Origin: Pontibacter burrus
GTDB taxonomy: Bacteria; Bacteroidota; Bacteroidia; Cytophagales; Hymenobacteraceae
Assembly: GCF_010686685.1 (NCBI RefSeq)
Contig: NZ_JAAGWD010000001.1
Coordinates: 248,001 to 312,000 of the forward strand
DNA length: 64,000 nucleotides
Direction of reading: 5' to 3'
The first letter of the stretch is position 1. Every line of letters begins with the position of its first letter. The position numbers and the translations under genes are program-made. The notes under the pieces were generated by a model, which was not told the DNA's origin, searched no databases, and saw nothing but the letters and a program-made list of their open reading frames with translations. This document shows, in pieces, positions 9,051 through 17,610 of the stretch.

Positions 9051-10886
9051 ATGTGCGGAATTGTAGCATACGTAGGACATAGAGAAGCTTGTCCGATAGT
9101 AATTAAGGGCCTGAAAAGACTGGAGTACAGAGGATACGACAGCGCTGGTGTTGCCCTGATGAATGGTGACCTGAATGTTTACAAGAAGAAGGGGAAAGTA
9201 AGTGACCTGGAAGCGTTTATCGCTGACAAGGACGTGCACGGCAACATCGGGATGGGACATACACGTTGGGCAACACACGGTGAGCCTAATGATGTAAATG
9301 CACACCCGCATTATTCTACTTCTGGTAAAATCGCCATCATCCACAACGGTATCATTGAGAACTATGCATCCCTTAAAACGCTCCTGATCGAGAAAGGGCA
9401 TACGTTCCAGTCTGATACTGACTCTGAAGTTTTCATTAACCTGATTGAAGATATTCGTAGCACTATAAACTGTACTTTGGTTGAGGCTGTGCGCCTTGCC
9501 CTGCATGAAGTAGTAGGTGCTTATGCTATAGTTGTATTGTCAAAAGACGATCCGAACCAGTTGGTAGCAGCCCGTAAAGGCAGTCCGCTAGTGGTAGGTG
9601 TGGGCGAAGGAGAGTACTTTTTTGCTTCTGATGCAACGCCCATTATAGAGTACACGAACGATGTGATCTACCTGAATGATTATGAGATCGCAGTAGTTAA
9701 AGATGGTGAACTGGACATACGCACTAAAGAAGACGTAAAGCAGACGCCTTACATCCAGCGCCTTGAAATGGAACTGGAATCTATAGAAAAAGGAGGCTAC
9801 GAGCACTTCATGCTGAAAGAGATCTACGAACAGCCACGCTCTATCCTGGATAGCATGCGCGGTCGTATGATTGCGGAAAGCAACCACCTGATGATGGGCG
9901 GTATTCGTGAGTACGAGAACAAATTTGCAAATGCAAACCGCATACTTATAGTTGCCTGCGGTACTTCATGGCACGCCGGCCTTGTGGCTGAGTACCTGAT
10001 AGAAGACCTGGCACGCATCCCGGTTGAGGTGGAATATGCTTCAGAATTCCGCTACCGCAATCCGATTGTAAACGAGAACGACATTGTAATTGCCATTTCT
10101 CAGTCTGGTGAAACAGCGGATACACTGGCAGCTATAGAACTGGCTAAGTCGAAGGGTGCCACTATTTTCGGTGTTTGTAACGTAGTTGGCTCCTCTATAG
10201 CACGCGCTACTGATGCAGGTGCTTACACACACGCTGGCCCTGAAATCGGGGTGGCATCTACAAAAGCTTTTACAGCACAGGTAACAGTTCTTACGCTTAT
10301 TGCCATGATTATTGCCAGCAAGCGCGGAACTGTGGAAACTTCTAAGCTGCACCAGTTAATGGCTGAGCTGGAGCAGATACCAGCTAAAGTAGAGCAGGCA
10401 CTGCAGTTAGATGCACAGATTCAGGAGATATCAGCTATCTATAAGGATGCAACTAACTTCCTGTACCTGGGCCGTGGTTATAACTTCCCGGTTGCATTGG
10501 AAGGCGCCCTGAAACTGAAAGAGATTTCTTACATACACGCAGAAGGTTACCCGGCTGCTGAAATGAAGCACGGTCCGATTGCCCTTATTGATGAGCACAT
10601 GCCGGTTGTAGTAATTGCTACAAAAGACAGCTCTTATGAGAAGATCGTATCGAATGTGCAGGAAGTTCGTGCCCGCAAAGGCAGAGTGATTGCTGTTGTT
10701 ACAGAAGGCGATACAACTATACCTGCAATGGCCGACCACGTGATCGAGATTCCGGAAACGAGCGAGCACCTGATGCCGTTGTTATCGGTTATTCCATTGC
10801 AGTTGCTGTCTTACCACATTGCGGTAATGCGCGGTTGCAACGTTGACCAGCCACGTAACCTGGCCAAATCAGTAACAGTGGAGTAA
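9051..10886 (+). CDS. glmS: Glutamine--fructose-6-phosphate aminotransferase (isomerizing)
   Basis: A 611-residue enzyme that makes glucosamine-6-phosphate for peptidoglycan and LPS. The N-terminal glutaminase begins MCGIVAYVG with nucleophile Cys2 and contains GHTRWATHG and HNGIIENY. Two SIS sugar-isomerase domains follow, with ACGTSWHAGL and SQSGETADTLAA in the first and GRGYNFPVALEGALKLKEIS in the second. The C-terminus is the usual QPRNLAKSVTVE. No glmS ribozyme-like region is evident in the 87-base leader. Confidence 0.98.
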   Translation: MCGIVAYVGHREACPIVIKGLKRLEYRGYDSAGVALMNGDLNVYKKKGKVSDLEAFIADKDVHGNIGMGHTRWATHGEPNDVNAHPHYSTSGKIAIIHNGIIENYASLKTLLIEKGHTFQSDTDSEVFINLIEDIRSTINCTLVEAVRLALHEVVGAYAIVVLSKDDPNQLVAARKGSPLVVGVGEGEYFFASDATPIIEYTNDVIYLNDYEIAVVKDGELDIRTKEDVKQTPYIQRLEMELESIEKGGYEHFMLKEIYEQPRSILDSMRGRMIAESNHLMMGGIREYENKFANANRILIVACGTSWHAGLVAEYLIEDLARIPVEVEYASEFRYRNPIVNENDIVIAISQSGETADTLAAIELAKSKGATIFGVCNVVGSSIARATDAGAYTHAGPEIGVASTKAFTAQVTVLTLIAMIIASKRGTVETSKLHQLMAELEQIPAKVEQALQLDAQIQEISAIYKDATNFLYLGRGYNFPVALEGALKLKEISYIHAEGYPAAEMKHGPIALIDEHMPVVVIATKDSSYEKIVSNVQEVRARKGRVIAVVTEGDTTIPAMADHVIEIPETSEHLMPLLSVIPLQLLSYHIAVMRGCNVDQPRNLAKSVTVE

Positions 10887-10907
10887 TTTACACTTACTAT
10901 AAAACAG

Positions 10908-10936
10908 AAAAGGAGACCCAAACAGGTCTCCTTTTT
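10908..10936 (+). terminator. Terminator between glmS and the convergent gene
   Basis: The arms AAAGGAGACC and GGTCTCCTTT with a short loop are followed by a T run. The hairpin can work for both converging genes. Confidence 0.85.
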
Positions 10937-10955
10937 TTATGCGCTATAGTTTAGG

Positions 10956-11579
10956 TTAGAGTGATTTGTAGCTTAATGTATTCAAAACCATATCTAAAAG
11001 CTTCTGGTCTTGCTCAACATAGGTACTGTTGATCATAGTTAAAACCAGTATGCCTTCATCTTTAGCACCATAAGCAGCTACCACATAGGTCTGTTCATCC
11101 CCCTTATAGTGTAGCGTAGCCATTTTACCTTTCAGCACCTGACCCGATACCAGTTTTTTCTCAAAGCTTTGATCTTTTTGGGTATAGCCATAGTTTATGC
11201 TTTCCTTAATAACTTCCTGCAGCATCATATCTACTAAAATGCTCGGGTTAAGGCCATTATATTTCTGAATCAACACACCGCTGCCATGTGCAGTCATAAT
11301 AGCTAATTGCTCAATATTATTATCCGGAACAGATTTCGAAACAGAGAACTCCTTTGGGTAATTGAGCGAGACAACATCGTCTTTATAAAAGAGAACATCC
11401 TTTTGTTTCAGCTCGATCTTAAGCTGTTCACCTTTTGCAGTTTTGAAGTCAACGGGTTTCCCAAGGTCAATGTCTACGGCTTTACCATTAATAAGCAATT
11501 GGTAATTTGATGACTCCTGTGCAGCACAATAGGTAGCAAAAGAGAAAAACAGGCAGGTAGAAAGTAAAAATTTGATCAT
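10956..11579 (-). CDS. Hypothetical secreted protein
   Basis: A 207-residue protein with a clear signal peptide (hydrophobic residues 3-18, then YCAAQE). The mature part is mixed alpha/beta with no motif I recognise; a fold like the DcrB/PsbP group of small periplasmic proteins is possible but only a guess. It is 30 bases downstream of the HAD-like gene on the same strand, so the two may be co-transcribed, and it ends at the terminator shared with glmS. Confidence 0.7.
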   Translation of the reverse strand: MIKFLLSTCLFFSFATYCAAQESSNYQLLINGKAVDIDLGKPVDFKTAKGEQLKIELKQKDVLFYKDDVVSLNYPKEFSVSKSVPDNNIEQLAIMTAHGSGVLIQKYNGLNPSILVDMMLQEVIKESINYGYTQKDQSFEKKLVSGQVLKGKMATLHYKGDEQTYVVAAYGAKDEGILVLTMINSTYVEQDQKLLDMVLNTLSYKSL

Positions 11580-11609
11580 ATAAAATTAAGTTTGAAAAAT
11601 CGAGGTGGC

Positions 11610-12293
11610 CTATAGTTCAAACTTCTCCCCTTTCAGGAATTTAGTTTTCAGCAGCGGGCAAACTTTGTAGCGCTCTTCTTTTGTGTCGTTGTACACGGCC
11701 TGCAGTACGTTGTACACATTGTCTATGCCGATAAGATTAGCCCATTCAAAAGGGCCTTTCGGGTAGTTGGTCCCTAGTTTCATACCCAGGTCAATATCTT
11801 CTTTGCTGGCAGTGCGCTCCTGCAGGGTATAGCAGGCTTCGTTAATGATCATGCAGATAATGCGAGGCGTAACCATACCTACCCGGTCTTTTACAACCAG
11901 GAACTCTGTCTCCAGCTCGTTGCAGATCTCTATCAGCTTTGATTCGGAGCGCTTGTTATAGAGGCTAACCTCCAACACCGGCCGGTTGAAAAGAGACGGA
12001 AGCCCATTAAAGCCAATTAATGTGCAGGGCTTTTCTACGCCTGATTCCTTAACGAGTGCAGCTAACTGTATGGTGGCAGCATTGCAGAAAACAACTTGCT
12101 CAGGGGCATACATACTCAAGCGTTCAGGCTGCTCGTGCAGCAAAAAGTCGAAAACCACATCCGATGGCTCTAACTGTTCGTCGGTAATGTTGTGGCTCTG
12201 CAGAAACGAATAGTGGATGCCATCACCCGTATCCGGAAACTTTTGCCTGAACTCTTCGGCCATCTGTGGGCCGGCCAAAACAAGTATGCGCAT
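11610..12293 (-). CDS. 3-hydroxyacyl-CoA dehydrogenase C-terminal-domain protein
   Basis: A 227-residue protein. The second half (about 135-215) matches the 3-hydroxyacyl-CoA dehydrogenase C-terminal domain: RVGMVTPRIICMIINEACYT, then EDIDLGMKLGTNYPKGPFEW. The N-terminal hundred residues do not carry the usual GxGxxG NAD-binding motif, so the Rossmann part is replaced or very divergent and dehydrogenase activity is doubtful. The stop codon is the TAG of a CTATAGTT repeat word. It diverges from the RidA gene. Confidence 0.75.
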   Translation of the reverse strand: MRILVLAGPQMAEEFRQKFPDTGDGIHYSFLQSHNITDEQLEPSDVVFDFLLHEQPERLSMYAPEQVVFCNAATIQLAALVKESGVEKPCTLIGFNGLPSLFNRPVLEVSLYNKRSESKLIEICNELETEFLVVKDRVGMVTPRIICMIINEACYTLQERTASKEDIDLGMKLGTNYPKGPFEWANLIGIDNVYNVLQAVYNDTKEERYKVCPLLKTKFLKGEKFEL

Positions 12294-12339
12294 AAATCTG
12301 TACTTTTGATGGTAAAGATAAACATTTAACTTATTCAGA

Positions 12340-12720
12340 ATGGCACATACTATCGTTAACTCACAAAATGCTCCGGCTCCGATCGGGCCTTATAGCCAGG
12401 CAACTATGGCCAACGGCGTACTTTATGTTTCCGGCCAGATTCCGCTAAACCAGCAGACAGGCGAGCTGGTAAGCGGCAGCATCGAAGACGAAACGCACAT
12501 GGTCATGAAAAACCTGCAATACATCCTGAACGAAGCTGGCATGGATTTCAGCAACGTAGTTAAATGCAGCATTTTTGTAAAAGACCTGAACAACTTCGGT
12601 AAGATAAACGAGACTTACGGCAGCTACTTTACCAGCAACCCACCTGCCCGCGAAACCGTGGAAGTTAGCCGCCTGCCAAAAGATGTGAACGTAGAGATTT
12701 CCTGCATTGCGGTGAAATAG
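12340..12720 (+). CDS. RidA family reactive intermediate/imine deaminase
   Basis: A 126-residue Rid (YjgF/YER057c) protein that hydrolyses reactive enamine/imine intermediates from PLP enzymes. The conserved SQNAPAPIGPYSQA opening, SGQIPLNQQTGELV, the substrate-binding arginine (Arg104 in PPARETVEV) and the glutamate in NVEISCIAV are all present, so it is probably an active RidA-type member. Start ATG gives the exact usual length. Confidence 0.93.
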   Translation: MAHTIVNSQNAPAPIGPYSQATMANGVLYVSGQIPLNQQTGELVSGSIEDETHMVMKNLQYILNEAGMDFSNVVKCSIFVKDLNNFGKINETYGSYFTSNPPARETVEVSRLPKDVNVEISCIAVK

Positions 12721-13204
12721 GTCTTATAGACAAAAGATATTGTGACAAAGGACAAAAGACGAGCGAACTATAATTCTGCGTCTTTTGTCCTTTTTTGTCT
12801 AAATCGGGATTTACAGGGTTAATGGATTTGCAGGATTTAGGCCTTTGCTGTAGTTCAAACTATAGTTCTATAGTTGCTTCATTATTGCTGCCGCGGATCT
12901 GCGATCCGTGACTTACCTACCATGTTGGATTTGCAATCCAACTGGCCCGACAGGGACAGGCAATTCCGCTAGTGCTGGCTATCGTTCTATAGTTGACGTT
13001 AGTCCAACCACCTCTTACCCTCCTTGTCTAAGGCGGGGAATTTCCTCTGCTACTGCTATAGTTGAGATTATAGTTTTATAGTTTGCATTTTAACTCACCC
13101 CTGCCCTTCCCAAGAGGGGAATCACTGCCTTTTCACTGTTTTAACTATAGTTCTCTCAGAGCTTTATAACTTATAAACTTTCTAACTTCCGAACTTTCAA
13201 ACTC
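12721..13204. repeat. Gene-free spacer made of intergenic repeats (partial inverted mosaic repeat)
   Basis: No plausible gene. From left to right it holds a terminator hairpin, GGATC-type palindromes (GGATCTGCGATCC; TGGATTTGCAATCCA at 12926-12940), several CTATAGTT words (full AACTATAGTT at 12858-12867 and 13143-13152), and modules that are reverse complements of those at 59.6-60.4 kb: CCAACCACCTC...CTAAGGCGGGGAATTT near 13007-13043 and CTCACCCCTGCCC..AAGAGGGGAAT near 13094-13122. The right end (13156-13203) is a degenerate array of AACTTTCTAACTTCCG-like words. Confidence 0.8.
12747..12799 (+). terminator. Terminator after the RidA gene
   Basis: The arms AAAGGACAAAAGACG and CGTCTTTTGTCCTTT are followed by TTTGTCT. 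The left arm belongs to a short direct repeat of GACAAAAGA words. Confidence 0.7.
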
Positions 13205-14230
13205 TTAAATATTGGCTCCCTGGGTTGCTTCATTTTCATCCACTTCTGTAGCTGCTTCGGAAATAGCTTCTTCACCATACACATCTTTGGTATGTTTTCC
13301 GGGCTCTGCGTTTACAGCTGAGTTACCTACTTCTATTTCCTGCCTGATGACGCGCACCGCATAAGTAGCCGGGTAAATGTTGTGGCCGTACTTGCGGGAG
13401 TACACAAACGTAAAAACAGCCCCGAAAAAAATGATCTGCGAGGTAAAGAACACCCAGGTTAAGATCAGCACTACCGAACCAGCCGCCCCGTAAACCGATG
13501 CCACATCGTTCTTGCCCAGGTAAAAACCGATCAAGCCCCTAAACAGCGAGAAAAGTACAGCTGTAACTATAGCTCCCACCCACACATCGCGCCACTTAAT
13601 TTTGGCATCGGGCAAAAACTTATAGATACAGCCAAACAGGAAAGTCATCATTACCAAGGCAGACACCAGGTTAGCGAGGTGCAGAATATAGACTACCCAT
13701 CCCGAGAGGCGCACAGTCAAAAAATCGCCTATTATAACAAGCACCGTATTCGCCAGCAAAGAGAGCAGCAGGATAATGGCAATCGTCAGGATCATCCCGA
13801 AAGAGAGTATTCTGTCTAAAACGAGCTTCAAGAATCCGCGCCTCGGCTTTGGTTTTACAGACCAGATCTCGTTGAGTGAATCCTGTAACGATACGAAAAC
13901 GCCTGTAGCTGCAATAAACAAGGCCGCACCACCAACTATAGCTGCCAGGTTAAAGTTGCCGAAGGCATTTACGTTCTCCACCATTTTCTGTACCGAATAA
14001 GCGCCCTCCGCTCCAATCAGCTCCTTAATCCTATAGTATATCTCGCCCGAAACCACCTGCTCCGATAAAAAATAACTTCCGGCACTGATAATGATGATGA
14101 TCATGGGCGGAAGCGCGAAAATGGTATAGTAGGCTAGTGCGGCCCCCTTCTGAAAAGAGTTGTTATCTAGGAACTCAAGCCATGTTTCCTGGAGCAGGCA
14201 CCAAACCATGTGTAGCCGCTTACGTACCAT
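13205..14230 (-). CDS. YihY/virulence factor BrkB family membrane protein
   Basis: A 341-residue inner membrane protein with about six hydrophobic helices and the family segments FQKGAALAYYTIFALPP near residue 30, GVFVSLQDSLNEIWSVKPKPRRGF and VYGAAGSVVLILTWVFFTSQIIFFGA. The last 50 residues are charged and probably cytoplasmic. The family was once annotated as RNase BN, which is now considered wrong; its real role is unsettled. It diverges from gltX. Confidence 0.88.
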   Translation of the reverse strand: MVRKRLHMVWCLLQETWLEFLDNNSFQKGAALAYYTIFALPPMIIIIISAGSYFLSEQVVSGEIYYRIKELIGAEGAYSVQKMVENVNAFGNFNLAAIVGGAALFIAATGVFVSLQDSLNEIWSVKPKPRRGFLKLVLDRILSFGMILTIAIILLLSLLANTVLVIIGDFLTVRLSGWVVYILHLANLVSALVMMTFLFGCIYKFLPDAKIKWRDVWVGAIVTAVLFSLFRGLIGFYLGKNDVASVYGAAGSVVLILTWVFFTSQIIFFGAVFTFVYSRKYGHNIYPATYAVRVIRQEIEVGNSAVNAEPGKHTKDVYGEEAISEAATEVDENEATQGANI

Positions 14231-14400
14231 GCGGGTAGCTTTTAAAACTGCATACTAAGCAGATACGCAAATGCCTGATATTGTTTGTACTTGCCCTACT
14301 CCTATTAAAGAATAGCCTGCAGGCAAACCAGCCATTTTAGCTTACTATTCCATAGTTTATTTTGTAAATTGCGGCCAGAATAAGAGATACATAACCATAC

Positions 14401-15945
14401 ATGGAAAGAGAAGTTAGAGTACGCTTTGCACCAAGCCCAACCGGGGCACTGCATATAGGCGGTGTGCGCACGGCCCTTTACAATTACCTGCTTGCCCGCA
14501 AAACAGGTGGCAAAATGATATTGCGTATTGAGGACACGGACCAGAACCGCTTTGTGCCAGGTGCCGAAGACTATATTCGTGAGTCGTTGGAGTGGTGTGG
14601 TATAGAGCTGGATGAGAGCCCATGGAACGGCGGCCCGTATGCGCCATACCGCCAGTCGGAGCGTAAGCCAATGTACATGCAGTATGCCCTGCAACTGGTT
14701 AACGACGGCCACGCCTACTATGCCTTTGATACGGCTGAAGAGTTGGATGCTATGCGTGAGCGCCTGAAGGCTGCTAAAGTGGCTACGCCGCAGTACAACG
14801 CCATTACACGCATGACCATGCGTAACTCACTTACCATGCCCGAAGATGAAGTAAAGAAGCTACTCGACTCTGGTGCACCGTATGTGATCCGTTTAAAAGT
14901 ACCGCGCAAAGAAGAAGTACGCCTGAAAGACCTGATCCGTGGTTGGGTTATGGTGCACTCTTCTTCTATTGATGATAAAGTATTGATGAAATCGGATGGT
15001 ATGCCAACCTACCACCTGGCAAATATTGTGGATGACCACCTGATGAAGATTACGCACGTGATCCGTGGGGAGGAGTGGTTGCCATCTGCGCCGCTGCATG
15101 TGTTGCTGTACCGCTATTTAGGTTGGGAAGATACCATGCCGGAGTTTGCGCACCTGCCACTGCTGCTGAAGCCGGATGGGAATGGTAAACTGAGCAAGCG
15201 CGATGGCGATAAGTTAGGTTTCCCGGTGTTCCCGCTGCGTTGGGTAGATCCGTTTACAAGTGAAGTAGCGTCTGGTTACCGCGAGAGTGGTTACCTGCCT
15301 GAGGCTTTCATCAATTTTCTGGCATTCCTGGGCTGGAACCCGGGCACGCAGCAGGAGATCTTCTCGATGGAAGAACTGGCAAACGAGTTTACAGTTGAGC
15401 GTATCGGAAAATCCGGCACACGTTTCGATATTCAGAAAGCCCGCTGGTTTAACGAACAATACTTGCGTGCCAAGCCGGACAGCGAACTGGCAGTTTACTT
15501 ACTACAGGCCCTGGAAGAGCACAACATCTCTTGCACACCTGAAAAAGCAGAGAAGGTGGCAGGCCTGATGAAGGAGCGTGTTAGCTTCCCGCAGGAATTC
15601 TGGAAAGAAGCCGCTTATTTCTTTGTTGCACCGGAAGAGTATAACGAGAAAGTAGCTTCTAAAAAGTGGAATGCACAGTCGGTAGCGGTATTTGAGGAGT
15701 TTAAGAATGAACTGCCAACTATAGCTGACTTTAACGCCGATACGGTAAAAGAACTACTGGTAAGTATACTGGAGCGCCACGGCATGAAGATTGGCCAGGT
15801 AATGCAGGCACTTCGCCTTGCTGTAACCGGCGCCGAAGCTGGCCCGGACCTGATGCAGATCATCGAGATCATTGGTCACGACGAAACTATAGCTCGCATC
15901 GAAACAGCAATTGCAAAACTGAGCCAGTACGTTACTGCTCAGTAA
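14401..15945 (+). CDS. gltX: Glutamate--tRNA ligase
   Basis: A 514-residue class I aminoacyl-tRNA synthetase. It opens MEREVRVRFAPSPTGALHIGG with the HIGH-type signature, and carries the KMSKS-type motif GKLSKRDGDKLG near residue 265. The C-terminal anticodon-binding domain is complete. Its length and the insertion FPVFPLRWVDP fit Bacteroidota GltX. It is followed by a strong terminator. Whether it is discriminating or charges tRNA-Gln as well cannot be told here. Confidence 0.97.
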   Translation: MEREVRVRFAPSPTGALHIGGVRTALYNYLLARKTGGKMILRIEDTDQNRFVPGAEDYIRESLEWCGIELDESPWNGGPYAPYRQSERKPMYMQYALQLVNDGHAYYAFDTAEELDAMRERLKAAKVATPQYNAITRMTMRNSLTMPEDEVKKLLDSGAPYVIRLKVPRKEEVRLKDLIRGWVMVHSSSIDDKVLMKSDGMPTYHLANIVDDHLMKITHVIRGEEWLPSAPLHVLLYRYLGWEDTMPEFAHLPLLLKPDGNGKLSKRDGDKLGFPVFPLRWVDPFTSEVASGYRESGYLPEAFINFLAFLGWNPGTQQEIFSMEELANEFTVERIGKSGTRFDIQKARWFNEQYLRAKPDSELAVYLLQALEEHNISCTPEKAEKVAGLMKERVSFPQEFWKEAAYFFVAPEEYNEKVASKKWNAQSVAVFEEFKNELPTIADFNADTVKELLVSILERHGMKIGQVMQALRLAVTGAEAGPDLMQIIEIIGHDETIARIETAIAKLSQYVTAQ

Positions 15946-16259
15946 GTAACTATAGCTATAAACTATAAGGCTGACCCTTTACCAGGGTCAGCCTTTTTTG
16001 TTGGTCCACACTATAGCCAATGCCTTCAATTTAATCAGAACCTGTCATCTCGACGAAAGGAGAGATCTATTTAGGATTCCGCTGTATATCTTGGATAGAT
16101 TTCTCACAGCTGCGCTGGTCCCTTTCGACTCCCGTCTCAGGCATGTTCGAAATGACAGTTTATGAAGTGAAACGCCTTAAGTTGGCAGTATTTACACTAT
16201 AGCTATCAGGCTTTATCGCAACTATTTGGCTTTTTATACTTATACATCAGGGAGTTTAA
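15946..16259. repeat. Spacer after gltX with paired TGTCATTTCGA-type palindromic repeats
   Basis: No gene. After the gltX terminator come a repeat unit TGTCATCTCGACGAAAGG.. ending AGAGATCTAT (16043-16070) and an inverted related unit from GATAGATTTCTCAC (16094) to TTCGAAATGACA (16157). The pair forms an element of about 115 bases with inverted ends TGTCAT..TCGA / TCGAAATGACA. Related units occur at 23496 and 59676. Confidence 0.75.
15967..15999 (+). terminator. gltX terminator
   Basis: AAGGCTGACCC, a 7-base loop, GGGTCAGCC, then a run of six T. Confidence 0.88.
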
Positions 16260-16625
16260 ATGAAAAATAGCATGGCCAGAAATAAGAAACCCGATAAGAG
16301 TAAAAAGAAATCGAAAGTGCACAAAGACCTGGAAGGCTTTGAAATAAAGGTAAATGAGCACGGCGAGATCATCTCCAACTATAGCATTGATAAGATTAAC
16401 GAGTTCCTGAACAAGAACGTGGACGACAAGAAACTGATGAAGCGAGATGCTGCAGAAAAAGCCAAGCGCGAAGAGGAAGAAGAGTATCACGTGGAAGAGA
16501 GTGAAGAAGTGGAAGAAACCGACGAGGACTTTGTGCGCGGCACCAGCTCGGTATCTGACGACGAGGAGGACCTGCCGAAGCTGCGTAAGAAAAAGGATGC
16601 AGACGATGACGAGGAAGAAGATTAA
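16260..16625 (+). CDS. Hypothetical small, highly charged protein
   Basis: A 121-residue protein with a lysine-rich N-terminus (MARNKKPDKSKKKSKVHKDL), a short ordered-looking middle (LEGFEIKVNEHGEIISNYSI) and a very acidic second half ending DDDEEED. The true start may be the second methionine at 16272. No membrane segment or known domain. The middle segment looks conserved-type rather than random, so it is probably a real protein with a disordered tail. The stop TAA merges into an AACTATAGTT repeat word. Confidence 0.7.
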   Translation: MKNSMARNKKPDKSKKKSKVHKDLEGFEIKVNEHGEIISNYSIDKINEFLNKNVDDKKLMKRDAAEKAKREEEEEYHVEESEEVEETDEDFVRGTSSVSDDEEDLPKLRKKKDADDDEEED

Positions 16626-16711
16626 CTATAGTTTATACTTACGCTTGCTTCAAAAGCTATAGTTTATGCCAATTTATTATCTTGCCACTATAACTAATCT
16701 GAATCTACACT

Positions 16712-17479
16712 ATGAGAAACTCTCACGAAATTGACTACAAAATTTTTGGTAACGACATACAAGTGCTGGAAATAGAGCTGGACCCGCATGAAACAGTAAT
16801 TGCCGAAGCAGGCGCCATGGTTTACATGGAAGAAGGCATTGATTTTCAAGCGAAAATGGGCGATGGTTCTAATCCCAGTCAAGGCTTTTTTGGTAAACTT
16901 GTATCGGCAGGTTCACGCATGATCACGGGCGAATCGTTGTTTATGACGCACTTTACCCACATGGGCCATGGCAAGAGCCGCGTTGCCTTTTCTGCACCCT
17001 ACCCAGGCACCATCCTACCCATAGACCTAACCACCGTGCGCAACCGAACCCTGATCACGCAGAAAGATGCATTTCTGGCTGCCGCACTTGGTACCAAGCT
17101 GAGTATCCATTTTAACCAGCGTTTAGGAGCAGGCTTTTTCGGTGGAGAAGGCTTTATACTACAAAAGATGCAGGGCGATGGCATGACCTTTATACATGCC
17201 GGCGGGACTATAGTTGAGAAGCAACTGAACAACGAGACACTGCGTGTAGATACTGGTTGCGTGGTAGCCTTTGAAGATGGTATAGATTTCAGTGTGCAGC
17301 GCGCTGGTGGCCTGAAGTCGATGATCTTTGGTGGTGAAGGTTTGTTCTTAGCTACGTTGCGCGGCACGGGCCGTGTGTGGCTACAGTCTATGCCGGTTAA
17401 GAAACTGATTCAGGCGCTGATGCCAAACGGCGAAAATGCCCGCAAAGAGGGCAGCCTGCTGAGCAACTTCCTGGAGTAG
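16712..17479 (+). CDS. AIM24 family protein (TIGR00266-type)
   Basis: A 255-residue cytosolic beta-rich protein of the AIM24/TIGR00266 family. The visible signs are the repeated glycine-rich half-barrels: [40 protein letters not shown] and [20 protein letters not shown]. In bacteria the function is unknown; the yeast namesake is mitochondrial. The gene is preceded by the small charged protein and ends before a bidirectional terminator. Confidence 0.88.
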   Translation: MRNSHEIDYKIFGNDIQVLEIELDPHETVIAEAGAMVYMEEGIDFQAKMGDGSNPSQGFFGKLVSAGSRMITGESLFMTHFTHMGHGKSRVAFSAPYPGTILPIDLTTVRNRTLITQKDAFLAAALGTKLSIHFNQRLGAGFFGGEGFILQKMQGDGMTFIHAGGTIVEKQLNNETLRVDTGCVVAFEDGIDFSVQRAGGLKSMIFGGEGLFLATLRGTGRVWLQSMPVKKLIQALMPNGENARKEGSLLSNFLE

Positions 17480-17563
17480 AGGGTCGCTGCGCTCCCAATT
17501 ATGAATTAGGAATTATAAATTATGAATGGGCTATAACTATAGTTTATAATAGTATAGTTTTAT

Positions 17564-17610
17564 AAACAAACAGCCCCGGCAAGTTATAAACCTGCCGGGG
17601 CTGTTTGTTT
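17564..17610. terminator. Bidirectional terminator between the AIM24 and GH3 genes
   Basis: A near-perfect hairpin: AAACAAACAGCCCCGGCA pairs with TGCCGGGGCTGTTTGTTT across a short loop, with A and T runs on the two sides. It sits between convergent genes and touches the GH3 stop codon. Confidence 0.9.

Noticed and set aside
12721..13204. Possible CRISPR or tandem repeat array
   Set aside because: Words are short, imperfect and irregularly spaced; there are no constant-length spacers and no cas genes.
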